In this document: piece after piece, positions 1-6,622 of the stretch
How positions within the stretch are numbered: the stretch's first letter is position 1
Layout of the letters: every line of letters starts with the position of its first letter
From: Paractinoplanes pyxinae
GTDB taxonomy: Bacteria > Actinomycetota > Actinomycetes > Mycobacteriales > Micromonosporaceae
Direction: 5' to 3'
Assembly (NCBI RefSeq): GCF_026626335.1
Contig: NZ_JAPNTZ010000006.1
Span: forward strand, 513,747 to 577,746
DNA length: 64,000 nucleotides
Notes under the pieces: generated by a model
What the model saw: the letters and a program-made list of their open reading frames with translations, nothing else
Databases searched by the model: none
Told to the model about the DNA's origin: nothing
Translations under genes and position numbers: made by a program

Positions 1-461
1 GGGTCGGTGTAGCCGGGCGGCACGATGATGCCGCCGAAGTGGTAGATCGTGTTGTAGAGCGCCAGCAGCGTCGACTCCTGGCCGCCGTGCCGGGTCTGGG
101 TGGCGGTGAAGCCCGCGTACGCCTTGTCGGCCAGCAGGCCCTGCGACCACTGCGGGCCCAGCGTGTCCAGGAACTGCTTGAGCTGGCTGGCGATGTTGCC
201 GTAGCGGGTGGGCGAGCCGAAGAGCACGGCGTCGGCCCACACCACGTCGTCGGCGGACGCCTTGGGCTCGTCCTTGGTCCGGTCGAAGTGCTGGCTCCAG
301 GCCGCGTTGGAGGCGATCGCCTCCGGCGGCGCCAGCTCGGCCACCTGACGCAGGCGCACGTCGGCGCCGGCCTTCTGCGCCGTCTCGTTCAGGCGCTCGG
401 CCATCTTGTGGAGCGTCCCGGTGGACGAGTAGTAAATGATCGACAGCTTGACGTCGGCCAC
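1..461 (-). CDS. wrbA: NAD(P)H:quinone oxidoreductase, WrbA/flavodoxin type (3' end cut by window edge)
   Basis: A flavodoxin-fold quinone reductase of the WrbA family, which binds FMN and reduces quinones by two electrons in the cytoplasm. About 153 residues are visible and the C terminus lies outside the window. The first residues read IIYYSSTGTLHKMAE, the FMN phosphate-binding loop, and the motif GSPTRYGNIASQLKQFLD near residues 75-92 is the second FMN loop typical of WrbA. The GTG start is chosen because GAGGAGG lies 6 bases upstream. A perfect 8+8 palindrome sits about 20 bases ahead of the start and probably controls the gene. It is the only gene on the left that is cut. The family assignment is firm; the physiological quinone is unknown. 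Confidence 0.88.
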   Translation of the reverse strand, partial: MADVKLSIIYYSSTGTLHKMAERLNETAQKAGADVRLRQVAELAPPEAIASNAAWSQHFDRTKDEPKASADDVVWADAVLFGSPTRYGNIASQLKQFLDTLGPQWSQGLLADKAYAGFTATQTRHGGQESTLLALYNTIYHFGGIIVPPGYTD

Positions 462-481
462 GATGTGCCTCCTCGAATTCA

Positions 482-501
482 TTGCTTGATCAGTCAAGCA
501 A
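482..501. promoter_or_regulatory. Perfect palindromic operator candidate upstream of wrbA
   Basis: TTGCTTGA and TCAAGCAA form an exact 8-bp inverted repeat around a 4-base centre (TCAG), ending 21 bases before the wrbA GTG start. Length and half-site spacing fit a MarR- or TetR-type dimeric repressor. The regulator is not in the window. It is much more AT-rich than its surroundings, which favours a protein-binding site over a terminator. Confidence 0.65.
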
Positions 502-528
502 CGTCCCCGCGAGGACCGGGCCGAAACG

Positions 529-804
529 CTAGAGGCGCAATTCGCCGCCGTGAGGGCCGACACCGTCCGCGTTCTCGTCGTCGAACCAGACGCCGTCGGT
601 GCCGAGGTAGCGGAACTGGTAGTGGCCCGACGGCACGGTGATGCTGATCGTGCGGGTGCCGTCACGGCGGGGCTTGAGCTCGTGCCGGCCCGGCTCCCAG
701 TCGTTGAACGTGCCGACCACGCTCACCGGACCGGACGGCTGGTTGACCGGCAGGCAGAAGGTCACCCGCGTCTTGTTGCCGAAGAGTCGGTTCCTCTTGA
801 TCAT
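529..804 (-). CDS. Small CBM48/isoamylase-N-like glycogen-recognition domain protein
   Basis: A 91-residue stand-alone carbohydrate-binding module resembling the E-set N-terminal domain of glycogen-branching enzyme and the AMPK beta subunit. The core reads VSVVGTFNDWEPGRHELKPR then DGTRTISITV and HYQFRYLGTDGVWFDDENAD, the standard order of strands and the GxFNxW sugar-binding motif of CBM48. There is no catalytic domain, signal peptide or membrane segment. Small proteins of this kind are common in actinobacteria and are thought to bind glycogen-like glucans, but their role is not established. An upstream in-frame extension exists; the ATG start is preferred because it begins exactly where the homologous domain begins. 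It reads toward wrbA with an operator-like palindrome in between, so the two are probably transcribed separately. Confidence 0.75.
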   Translation of the reverse strand: MIKRNRLFGNKTRVTFCLPVNQPSGPVSVVGTFNDWEPGRHELKPRRDGTRTISITVPSGHYQFRYLGTDGVWFDDENADGVGPHGGELRL

Positions 805-873
805 CACAGTCTCCACAGCTCGGGCTTCCATCCCTATAACGGCGCGCGGCGATACGGGTGACGCCGCGCCGCA

Positions 874-879
874 TAGTCT
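874..879 (+). promoter_or_regulatory. -10 box (TAGTCT) of a predicted leaderless transcript
   Basis: TAGTCT fits the actinobacterial -10 consensus TANNNT and is followed by exactly 6 bases and then the ATG of the ElaA-like gene. Transcription would begin at or next to the start codon. No Shine-Dalgarno sequence precedes the ATG. The hexamer is identical to the one before the DUF3000 gene. Confidence 0.6.
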
Positions 880-885
880 TTCCGC

Positions 886-1332
886 ATGCAACCGGAGCCC
901 CATGACGAACTGCGGTCGGCGACGTTTCGTGATCTCGACACGACCACCCTGTACGCCCTGCTGAAGCTGCGGTCGGACGTCTTCGTGGTCGAGCAGGAAT
1001 GCGTCTACGCCGACCTCGACGGCCGCGACGACGAACCCGGCACGCGGCACCTGTGGTTCACCCGTCACGGCGAGGTCCGGGCGTACGTCCGCATCCTCGA
1101 CGACGGCGACGTGCAGCGCATCGGCCGCGTGGTGACGGCCAAGTCGGCCCGCGGCGCAGGCCTGGCCGGGCGTCTCATCGAGGAGGCGCTGACCGTCATC
1201 GGCCACCGCCCCGCCGTCCTCGACGCCCAGTCCTACCTGGTCGAGTTCTATTCCCGGTACGGGTTCGAACCCACCGGCCCCGAATTCATCGAGGACGGCA
1301 TCCCGCACACACCCATGCGCCGCGAGCCCTGA
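886..1332 (+). CDS. GNAT acetyltransferase, ElaA-like
   Basis: A 148-residue single-domain GNAT acyltransferase resembling ElaA. The N-terminal half has the ElaA-typical run YALLKLRSDVFVVEQECVYADLDGRD, followed by the acetyl-CoA-binding segment RIGRVVTAKSARGAGLAGRLIEEAL (R-x-x-G-x-G/A type) near residues 82-106 and the FYSRYGFEP strand near residue 118. ElaA-type enzymes transfer acetyl groups to small amines or amino termini; the substrate here cannot be read from sequence. It converges on hemQ, the two stop codons being directly adjacent, so it is not part of the haem operon. The message is predicted to be leaderless. Confidence 0.85.
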   Translation: MQPEPHDELRSATFRDLDTTTLYALLKLRSDVFVVEQECVYADLDGRDDEPGTRHLWFTRHGEVRAYVRILDDGDVQRIGRVVTAKSARGAGLAGRLIEEALTVIGHRPAVLDAQSYLVEFYSRYGFEPTGPEFIEDGIPHTPMRREP

Positions 1333-2079
1333 CTACGGAAGCGCGGCGACGATCTCGCTCATCGAGCGGCGCCGGCCCGTGTAGAACGGGACCTCCTCGC
1401 GCACGTGCCGGCGGGCGGTCGAGGCGCGCAGGTCGCGCATGAGGTCGACGATGCGGTACAGCTCGTCGGCCTCGAAGGCCAGCATCCACTCGTAGTCGCC
1501 CAGCGCGAACGACGCGACCGTGTTGGCCCGCACGTCGGGGTAGCCGCGGGCCATCCGGCCGTGCTCGGCCAGCATGTGGCGGCGCTCCTCGTCGGGCAGC
1601 AGGTACCACTCGTAGGAGCGCACGAACGGGTACACGCAGATGTACGGCCGGGCGTCCTCACCGGCGAGGAAGGCCGGCAGGTGGCTCTTGTTGAACTCCG
1701 CCGGGCGGTGCAGTGCCATCTGCGACCAGACCGGGGCCAGGTGCCTTCCGAACGCCGTACGGCGGAACAGCGAGTACGCCTCCTGCAGGGCGTCCGGCGA
1801 GGCCGAGTGCCACCACACCAGCACATCGGCGTCGGCGCGCAGCCCCGAGACGTCGTACGTGCCCCGGATGGTCACCTCAGCGCGGCCTTCAGTCCGGTTT
1901 TGGGTGGCGGGCGGGGTGGTCGGACGGGCGGCGAGCTGCTCGAAGAGCGCGTCGACCTCGCCGGCCAGCTCCTCCCGCATCGCCGGCAGCGGCGTCTCGG
2001 CCCGGAACACCGACCACATCGTGTAGCGGATCGTCGCGTTCAGCTCGTTGATCCGCGCCGCGTTCGTCTGCTCGCTCAC
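1333..2079 (-). CDS. hemQ: Coproheme decarboxylase (chlorite dismutase family)
   Basis: HemQ/ChdC, 248 residues. It converts coproheme III to haem b by two oxidative decarboxylations, the last step of the coproporphyrin-dependent haem pathway used by actinobacteria and firmicutes. The segment SYEWYLLPDEERRHMLAEHGRMARGYP carries the candidate catalytic tyrosine (Y156) and the proximal haem-ligand histidine (H173). Length matches the family. The GTG start is chosen over an ATG 12 bases upstream because GGGAGG lies 4 bases before it and the GTG overlaps the hemY stop codon as GTGA, which implies translational coupling. Gene order hemE-hemY-hemQ follows pathway order, with the ferrochelatase step encoded elsewhere. 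Confidence 0.93.
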   Translation of the reverse strand: MSEQTNAARINELNATIRYTMWSVFRAETPLPAMREELAGEVDALFEQLAARPTTPPATQNRTEGRAEVTIRGTYDVSGLRADADVLVWWHSASPDALQEAYSLFRRTAFGRHLAPVWSQMALHRPAEFNKSHLPAFLAGEDARPYICVYPFVRSYEWYLLPDEERRHMLAEHGRMARGYPDVRANTVASFALGDYEWMLAFEADELYRIVDLMRDLRASTARRHVREEVPFYTGRRRSMSEIVAALP

Positions 2080-3473
2080 TGTGCCTCCCATGTCTTGCTC
2101 ACGTCTTCGGCGGCCCGTTCGCCGCTGGCGACGCAGGCCGGGATACCGACCCCGTCGAACGCCGCGCCGGCCAGCGCCAGCCCCGGCGGCAGGGCGGCCC
2201 GCGCGGCGGCCAGCCGGTCGAGGTGACCCGGCGCGTACTGCGGCAGCCCGCCGCCCCAGCGCTGCACCCAGGACGCGGCCGGCGGCGGCAGCTCGCCGCC
2301 GATCAGCTCGCCCAGCTCGCGCCGCGCCCGCTCGATCAGCACCGCGTCGTCGAACTGCAGCCGCTCCTCTTCGCCGGCCCGGCCCAGCGACACCCGCACG
2401 ATCACCGGGCTGCCCTCGGGCCTGTCCCACTTCCGGGTGACAAAAGTGGCCGCTTTGACCAGGGTGCCCTCGCTCGGCGGGACCAGGAAGCCGCTCAGCT
2501 CGGGCACCGGAGTGCCCGGGGGCAGGGCGAGGGCGACCAGGGCCACGCTCGCGTAGTCGAGTTTGCCCACCGCCTCGGCCGCCTCCGGCGCCACCGCGGC
2601 CAGCAGCCGGGCGCTCGGCTTGGCCTGGACGGCCAGCACCACGGCGTCGACGTCGTCGGTCTGCGGAGTCGGCACCGCACCCAGCAACAGGCGCCAGCCG
2701 TGCGCGGTGCGGGCCAGCTCACGCACCGGAAGGCCCAGGCTGATGCGGGCGCCGCTGGCCGCCGCAGCCGCGCCGACCAGGCGGCTCAGCCCGCCCTCGA
2801 GCGCGCCGAACACCGGCTGACCGGGCACCCGCCCGCTCGCGGCCTGCGCGGCCCGGACGGCGGCGCTCAGGGTGTGCTCGACCCGGGCCGTGCGCGCGAG
2901 CTGCGGCATCGCCACGTCGAGGGACAGCCGGTCGGCCCCGCCCGCGTAGACGCCGCCCAGCATCGGGTCGACCAGGCGGTCGACCACCTCGTCGCCGTAG
3001 CGCTCGCGGACCAGCGCGCCGACCGCGACGTCCTGCCCCGGGGCCAGCACCGGGCGGCCGTTGTCGACGTCGTGATCGGCGGTGGCCCGGGCGACACCGC
3101 CGAGCGCGCTCACATCGCCGGGAACGCCGACCAGCGTGCCGGGCGGCATCGGGGCCAGCCGGCCGCCGAGGGCCAGGGCGGCGGGCAGCTTGCGCGGGTG
3201 CACCAGCGCCTCTTCCAGCCCGAGGCGTTTGACCAGGGCCACCGCGGCCGACTCGGCGCCGTCGCTGCCGGTCATCAGGAACGACTCGGCGCCGCGCTCG
3301 ACGGTCACGCCGGCCAGTTCGCCGGTGCGCAGCTTGCCGCCGAGGGCGCCGCTCTGCTCGTACACGATGATCTCGGCGTCGGCCGGGTTCAGGTCGCGCA
3401 GCCGCAGGGCGGCCGCCAGCCCGGCGATGCCGCCGCCGATGACCGCGATCCGCTTCCGCACACCGACCACCAT
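2076..3473 (-). CDS. hemY: Coproporphyrinogen III oxidase (HemY/CgoX)
   Basis: A FAD-dependent six-electron oxidase of 465 residues. In organisms with HemQ it turns coproporphyrinogen III into coproporphyrin III. The N terminus carries the dinucleotide-binding fingerprint AVIGGGIAGLAAALRL (residues 9-24) followed by the acidic ribose-binding residue in IIVYEQSGALGGKLRT. The C-terminal FAD-binding stretch LALAGAAFDGVGIPACVASG is typical of this amine-oxidase-like family. The chosen ATG begins MVVGVRKR; a GTG 27 bases upstream is in frame but lacks a ribosome-binding site. It sits 45 bases after hemE and overlaps hemQ by 4 bases. The enzyme is usually peripheral to the membrane. Confidence 0.92.
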   Translation of the reverse strand: MVVGVRKRIAVIGGGIAGLAAALRLRDLNPADAEIIVYEQSGALGGKLRTGELAGVTVERGAESFLMTGSDGAESAAVALVKRLGLEEALVHPRKLPAALALGGRLAPMPPGTLVGVPGDVSALGGVARATADHDVDNGRPVLAPGQDVAVGALVRERYGDEVVDRLVDPMLGGVYAGGADRLSLDVAMPQLARTARVEHTLSAAVRAAQAASGRVPGQPVFGALEGGLSRLVGAAAAASGARISLGLPVRELARTAHGWRLLLGAVPTPQTDDVDAVVLAVQAKPSARLLAAVAPEAAEAVGKLDYASVALVALALPPGTPVPELSGFLVPPSEGTLVKAATFVTRKWDRPEGSPVIVRVSLGRAGEEERLQFDDAVLIERARRELGELIGGELPPPAASWVQRWGGGLPQYAPGHLDRLAAARAALPPGLALAGAAFDGVGIPACVASGERAAEDVSKTWEAQ

Positions 3474-3518
3474 TCCAGGTGGAACCGCCGCCTTGCCCAC
3501 GGGGTCGGCCGATGTGAG

Positions 3519-4556
3519 CTAGCGCGCGGATGCCTCATGAACGTGGGCGACCAGGCGGGTCAGCATGTCGGGGTCGGTCTCGGGCATGACGCCGTGGCCC
3601 AGGTTGAACACGTGCCCGGGGGCGGCCTTGCCCTGGGCGAGCACCCGGTCGGCCTCGCGGCGCACGACGTCCCAGCCGGCGAACAGGATCGCGGGGTCGA
3701 GGTTGCCTTGGAGCGCCCTCTCCGGGCCGACGACCTCGGTCGCCTGGTCGAGCGGCGTACGCCAATCGACCCCGACCACATCGGCGCCGGCCTCGCCCAT
3801 CGCCCGCAGCAGCACCGCCGTGCCCACTCCGAAGTGGATGCGCGGCACGCCGGCGTCGGCCAGGCCGCCGAGCACCCGGGCCGAGTGCGGCAGCACGTGC
3901 TCGCGGTAGTCGGCCTCGCTGAGCGCGCCCGCCCACGAGTCGAACAGCTGGACGGCGCTGACCCCGGCCCCGATCTGGGTGCGCAGGAAGGCCAGCGTTA
4001 TGTCGGCCAGGCGGGTCATCAGCGCGTTCCACAGCTCGGGGGCGCCGTACATCATGGCCTTGGTCTTCAGGTACGTACGCGAGGGGCCGCCCTCGATGAG
4101 ATAGCTGGCCAGGGTGAACGGCGCGCCCGCGAAGCCGATCAGCGGAGTCGCGCCGAGCTCGCCGACCAGCAGCCGCACCGCCTCGGCCACGAAATCGACG
4201 TCGCCCTCGGCGAGCGGGCGCAGCCGATCGAGATCGGACGCCTCGCGGATCGGCCGGGCCACCACCGGGCCGGTGCCGGCCACGATGTCGAGGTCGATGC
4301 CGGCCGCCGCGATCGGCACCACGATGTCGCTGAACAGGATGGCCGCGTCGACGTGGTGGCGGCGCACCGGCTGCAGGGTGATCTCGGTGACCAGGTCGGG
4401 GCGGCGGCACGAGTCGAGCATCCCGATGCCCTCGCGGATCTTGCGGTATTCCGGCAGCGACCGGCCCGCCTGGCGCATGAACCAGACCGGGGTGTGCGGC
4501 ACGTCGAGGCCGCGGCAGGCCCGGACAAAAGGCGAATCAGTCACAACGGAAGTCAC
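3519..4556 (-). CDS. hemE: Uroporphyrinogen decarboxylase
   Basis: HemE removes four carboxyl groups from uroporphyrinogen III to give coproporphyrinogen III. The 345-residue protein carries both family signatures: PVWFMRQAGRSLPEYR (residues 23-38, containing the substrate-binding MRQAGR) and IGFAGAPFTLASYLIEGG near residue 135. The tail FNLGHGVMPETDP is also diagnostic. Two closely spaced GTG codons are possible starts; the first gives the usual length. No clear Shine-Dalgarno is present, and CACGAT lies 6 bases upstream, a weak match to a leaderless -10 box. It is first in the hemE-hemY-hemQ unit and diverges from the DUF3000 gene across about 70 bases. Confidence 0.94.
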   Translation of the reverse strand: MTSVVTDSPFVRACRGLDVPHTPVWFMRQAGRSLPEYRKIREGIGMLDSCRRPDLVTEITLQPVRRHHVDAAILFSDIVVPIAAAGIDLDIVAGTGPVVARPIREASDLDRLRPLAEGDVDFVAEAVRLLVGELGATPLIGFAGAPFTLASYLIEGGPSRTYLKTKAMMYGAPELWNALMTRLADITLAFLRTQIGAGVSAVQLFDSWAGALSEADYREHVLPHSARVLGGLADAGVPRIHFGVGTAVLLRAMGEAGADVVGVDWRTPLDQATEVVGPERALQGNLDPAILFAGWDVVRREADRVLAQGKAAPGHVFNLGHGVMPETDPDMLTRLVAHVHEASAR

Positions 4557-4616
4557 TGCGACATCGTGCCACGACACGCTCGGCGCGCCGATCGGCTCCG
4601 GACACGCGCGGCGGCA

Positions 4617-4622
4617 TAGTCT
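4617..4622 (+). promoter_or_regulatory. -10 box (TAGTCT) of a predicted leaderless transcript
   Basis: TAGTCT followed by 6 C-rich bases and then the ATG of the DUF3000 gene. The arrangement repeats that before the ElaA-like gene (CATAGTCTT in both). Transcription would start at the initiation codon. Confidence 0.6.
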
Positions 4623-4628
4623 TCCCCC

Positions 4629-5195
4629 ATGGCGTCCCCCTCCGCTGTTCCTCCGGCGTTCGCCCGCGCGGTCGACGCTCTGCGGGCCGCGGCGCCACGA
4701 CCCGAGATCCTGCTCGAAGAGATCGCCGCCCCGCAGAAGCTCGCGCCGTACGCGTTCGCGATCAGCGCGACCGTGCTGCGCGCGGGCGACGAGGTGGCCG
4801 GCGGCCGGCTGATCCTGCTGCACGACCCGGCCGGGCACGAGGCCTGGCAGGGCAACATCCGGCTGGTCACGCTGGTCACGGCCGAGCTCGAGGACGATCT
4901 GGCGGGCGACCCGATGCTGTCCGCGGTGGCCTGGACGTGGCTCACCGACGCCCTCGATCAGCACGCCGCGACGTACACGGCAATCGGCGGCACGATCACG
5001 CAGACGACCTCGACCCGCTTCGGCGAGCTGGCCGGCCCCGCCCCGACGGCCGATCTGGAAGTACGCGCGTCGTGGACCCCGACCGGCGACGACTTCGGCG
5101 CCCACCTGCGCGGCTGGTGCGCGATGCTCGCCTCGACGGCCGGCCTTCCCCCACCCGGCGTGGCCGCGTTAGGTGACCGTCAACGAGTGGGTTGA
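4629..5195 (+). CDS. DUF3000 family protein
   Basis: A 188-residue soluble protein of the DUF3000 family, found in most actinobacteria between hemE and rnd (Rv2680 position in Mycobacterium). Recognisable features are PEILLEEIAAPQKLAPYAFAISATV near residues 24-48 and GRLILLHDPAGHEAWQGNIRLVTLVTAELE near residues 58-87. No catalytic motif, signal peptide or membrane span is visible. Function is unknown. Its fixed position between haem synthesis and RNase D is the only functional hint. Transcription ends in a large inverted repeat shared with the convergent protease gene. Confidence 0.85.
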   Translation: MASPSAVPPAFARAVDALRAAAPRPEILLEEIAAPQKLAPYAFAISATVLRAGDEVAGGRLILLHDPAGHEAWQGNIRLVTLVTAELEDDLAGDPMLSAVAWTWLTDALDQHAATYTAIGGTITQTTSTRFGELAGPAPTADLEVRASWTPTGDDFGAHLRGWCAMLASTAGLPPPGVAALGDRQRVG

Positions 5196-5208
5196 CCGCA
5201 ACCGAATC

Positions 5209-5302
5209 GAATTTCGCCCGCCTGCGACTTGGGCGCCGAAAACGGCTAGCGAAGCGAGGCCGTTTTCGGTGTCCAAGTCATCGACCTCCAGGGGCGAAAT
5301 TC
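5209..5302. terminator. Long nested inverted repeat, bidirectional terminator
   Basis: Between two convergent genes lies a 94-base nested palindrome. The outer arms are GAATTTCGCCC (5209-5219) and GGGCGAAATTC (5292-5302). The inner arms are GACTTGG plus CCGAAAACGGC (5226-5232, 5236-5246) against GCCGTTTTCGG plus CCAAGTC (5259-5269, 5273-5279), around a 12-base loop. The AAAA/TTTT inside the inner stem is unusual for this GC-rich genome. It can stop transcription from both sides. Confidence 0.8.
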
Positions 5303-5333
5303 TCGCCGAGCGAGCAGCGAGGCCATGTCTCAG

Positions 5334-6479
5334 TCAGCACACGTCGAGCGTGTCGCAGGCCGTCTTGATCGGGATGGCCAAGCCGATGCCCTCGGCGTCC
5401 TTGGCCTTGGCCGTGGCCACGCCGACGACCTGCTCGTTCGCGTTCACGACGGGACCGCCCGAGTTGCCCGGGTTGATCGGGGCGTCGAACTGCACGGTCG
5501 GGCCGTCCACGTCGTCGGGCCGGTAGGCGCTGATCACGCCGGTGGTGACCGAGTCGTCCAGCCCGAGCGGCGCGCCCACCACCACGACCTGCTGGCCCGG
5601 CTTGACCTGGCCGGTGGCCGTGCCCAGGCCGGCGATCCTCTGGTTGGCCTTCAGGAGGGCAAGATCCTTGCCCTTGTCGACCTTGACGATGGTGGCGCTG
5701 ATCCGGGTCGCGCCCCGCTCGAGCGAGACCTTGCGGCCGCCGTCGGTCCAAGTCTCGGCGACCACGTGGTAGTTCGTGATCAGGTTGGCCTGGTTGCCGG
5801 AGGCCTTCTTGCCGACCGAGAACGCGGTGCCGGTGAAGCCGCCCGCCCGCACCCGGAAGACGCTGGGCAGCACGCCGGACGAGACCGCCTCGGGATCGAA
5901 GACGCCGGCCAGCTTCTTCTCGAGCTGGTCGGTGCGGTCCTGCTCGGCCGAGAAGGCGGAGGCCAGGTCCTGGTTGTGGCGGCTCATTCCCTCGATCCGG
6001 TACGCCTGCCAGCCCGCCACCAGCAGCAGGAGCGTCACGACGCCGATGACCGCCGGCTTCAGCTTGTTCCCGCTGGTTTTCCCGTACGTCGGCAGGGGCG
6101 CCGCCGGTTGCGCCGGGAGCTCAGCCGGGGCCAGGCCGGCGTGCCAGGCGGGCTGCTCGCCGGTGTGCCGCTGCTGCTGCCTCGGGAGGGGGGCGGCCGG
6201 CTCCCAGTGCTGGTCGCCGCCCCACTGCTGCACTCTCGGCTCCCGCTGCTGCTGCGCGGGTTCCGCCCACTGTTGCTGCGGCGCTGCCTCCGCCCACTGA
6301 CCTGCACCGACCGGCTCGCCCCAGCCGCCCTGGGCCTGCTCGGCCCACGGGTCGGCGGCCGGCTCACCCCACTGCCTCGAGTACGAGGCCTCCGGCTGCT
6401 CCTGCGCGCGGCGCCGCCCGTCGTATCGGCGCTGCTCGTCGGAGCCCGCGGGGGTGAACGGTTCGTAGGTCATGGTCAT
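5334..6479 (-). CDS. Membrane-anchored trypsin-like serine protease (S1C/HtrA-like, no PDZ)
   Basis: A 381-residue protein in three parts. Residues 1-135 are a low-complexity cytoplasmic tail rich in Gln, Trp, Ala and Pro with repeated AEP/WGEP units. Residues 142-160 form one membrane span (VIGVVTLLLLVAGW). Residues 200-381 are an extracytoplasmic chymotrypsin-fold protease with His in ITNYHVV (H238), Asp in KGKDLALLK (D272) and nucleophilic Ser in NPGNSGGPV (S340). There is no PDZ domain, so it is shorter than classical HtrA/DegP. The first of two nearby ATG codons is used because GGGAGG precedes it by 9 bases. A role in envelope protein quality control is inferred. It separates DUF3000 from rnd, which are often neighbours. 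Confidence 0.85.
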   Translation of the reverse strand: MTMTYEPFTPAGSDEQRRYDGRRRAQEQPEASYSRQWGEPAADPWAEQAQGGWGEPVGAGQWAEAAPQQQWAEPAQQQREPRVQQWGGDQHWEPAAPLPRQQQRHTGEQPAWHAGLAPAELPAQPAAPLPTYGKTSGNKLKPAVIGVVTLLLLVAGWQAYRIEGMSRHNQDLASAFSAEQDRTDQLEKKLAGVFDPEAVSSGVLPSVFRVRAGGFTGTAFSVGKKASGNQANLITNYHVVAETWTDGGRKVSLERGATRISATIVKVDKGKDLALLKANQRIAGLGTATGQVKPGQQVVVVGAPLGLDDSVTTGVISAYRPDDVDGPTVQFDAPINPGNSGGPVVNANEQVVGVATAKAKDAEGIGLAIPIKTACDTLDVC

Positions 6480-6610
6480 CCGGCGCGGCCTCCCGGGTAT
6501 CGGCGCTGCGCGAGGTAGTACGGAGAAAGTCGCCGTTCGGATCAGCCCGATGTCGATCGAGAAAACGGCGCGCCGGGACCCGGCTGCAAGCAGCCGGGGA
6601 GGTGTCCCCG

Positions 6611-6616
6611 TACGGT
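6611..6616 (+). promoter_or_regulatory. -10 box (TACGGT) of a predicted leaderless transcript
   Basis: TACGGT is followed by 6 bases and the GTG start of rnd, as expected for a leaderless message. It also helps to choose this GTG over an in-frame GTG 21 bases upstream, which directly abuts a purine-rich stretch with no usable spacing. Confidence 0.5.
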
Positions 6617-6622
6617 AGCGAG

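Noticed and set aside
2223..4619. Very long open frame on the plus strand across hemY and hemE
   Set aside because: It is antisense to two clearly recognised genes and has His/Arg/Gln-rich composition typical of a frame opposite high-GC coding DNA.
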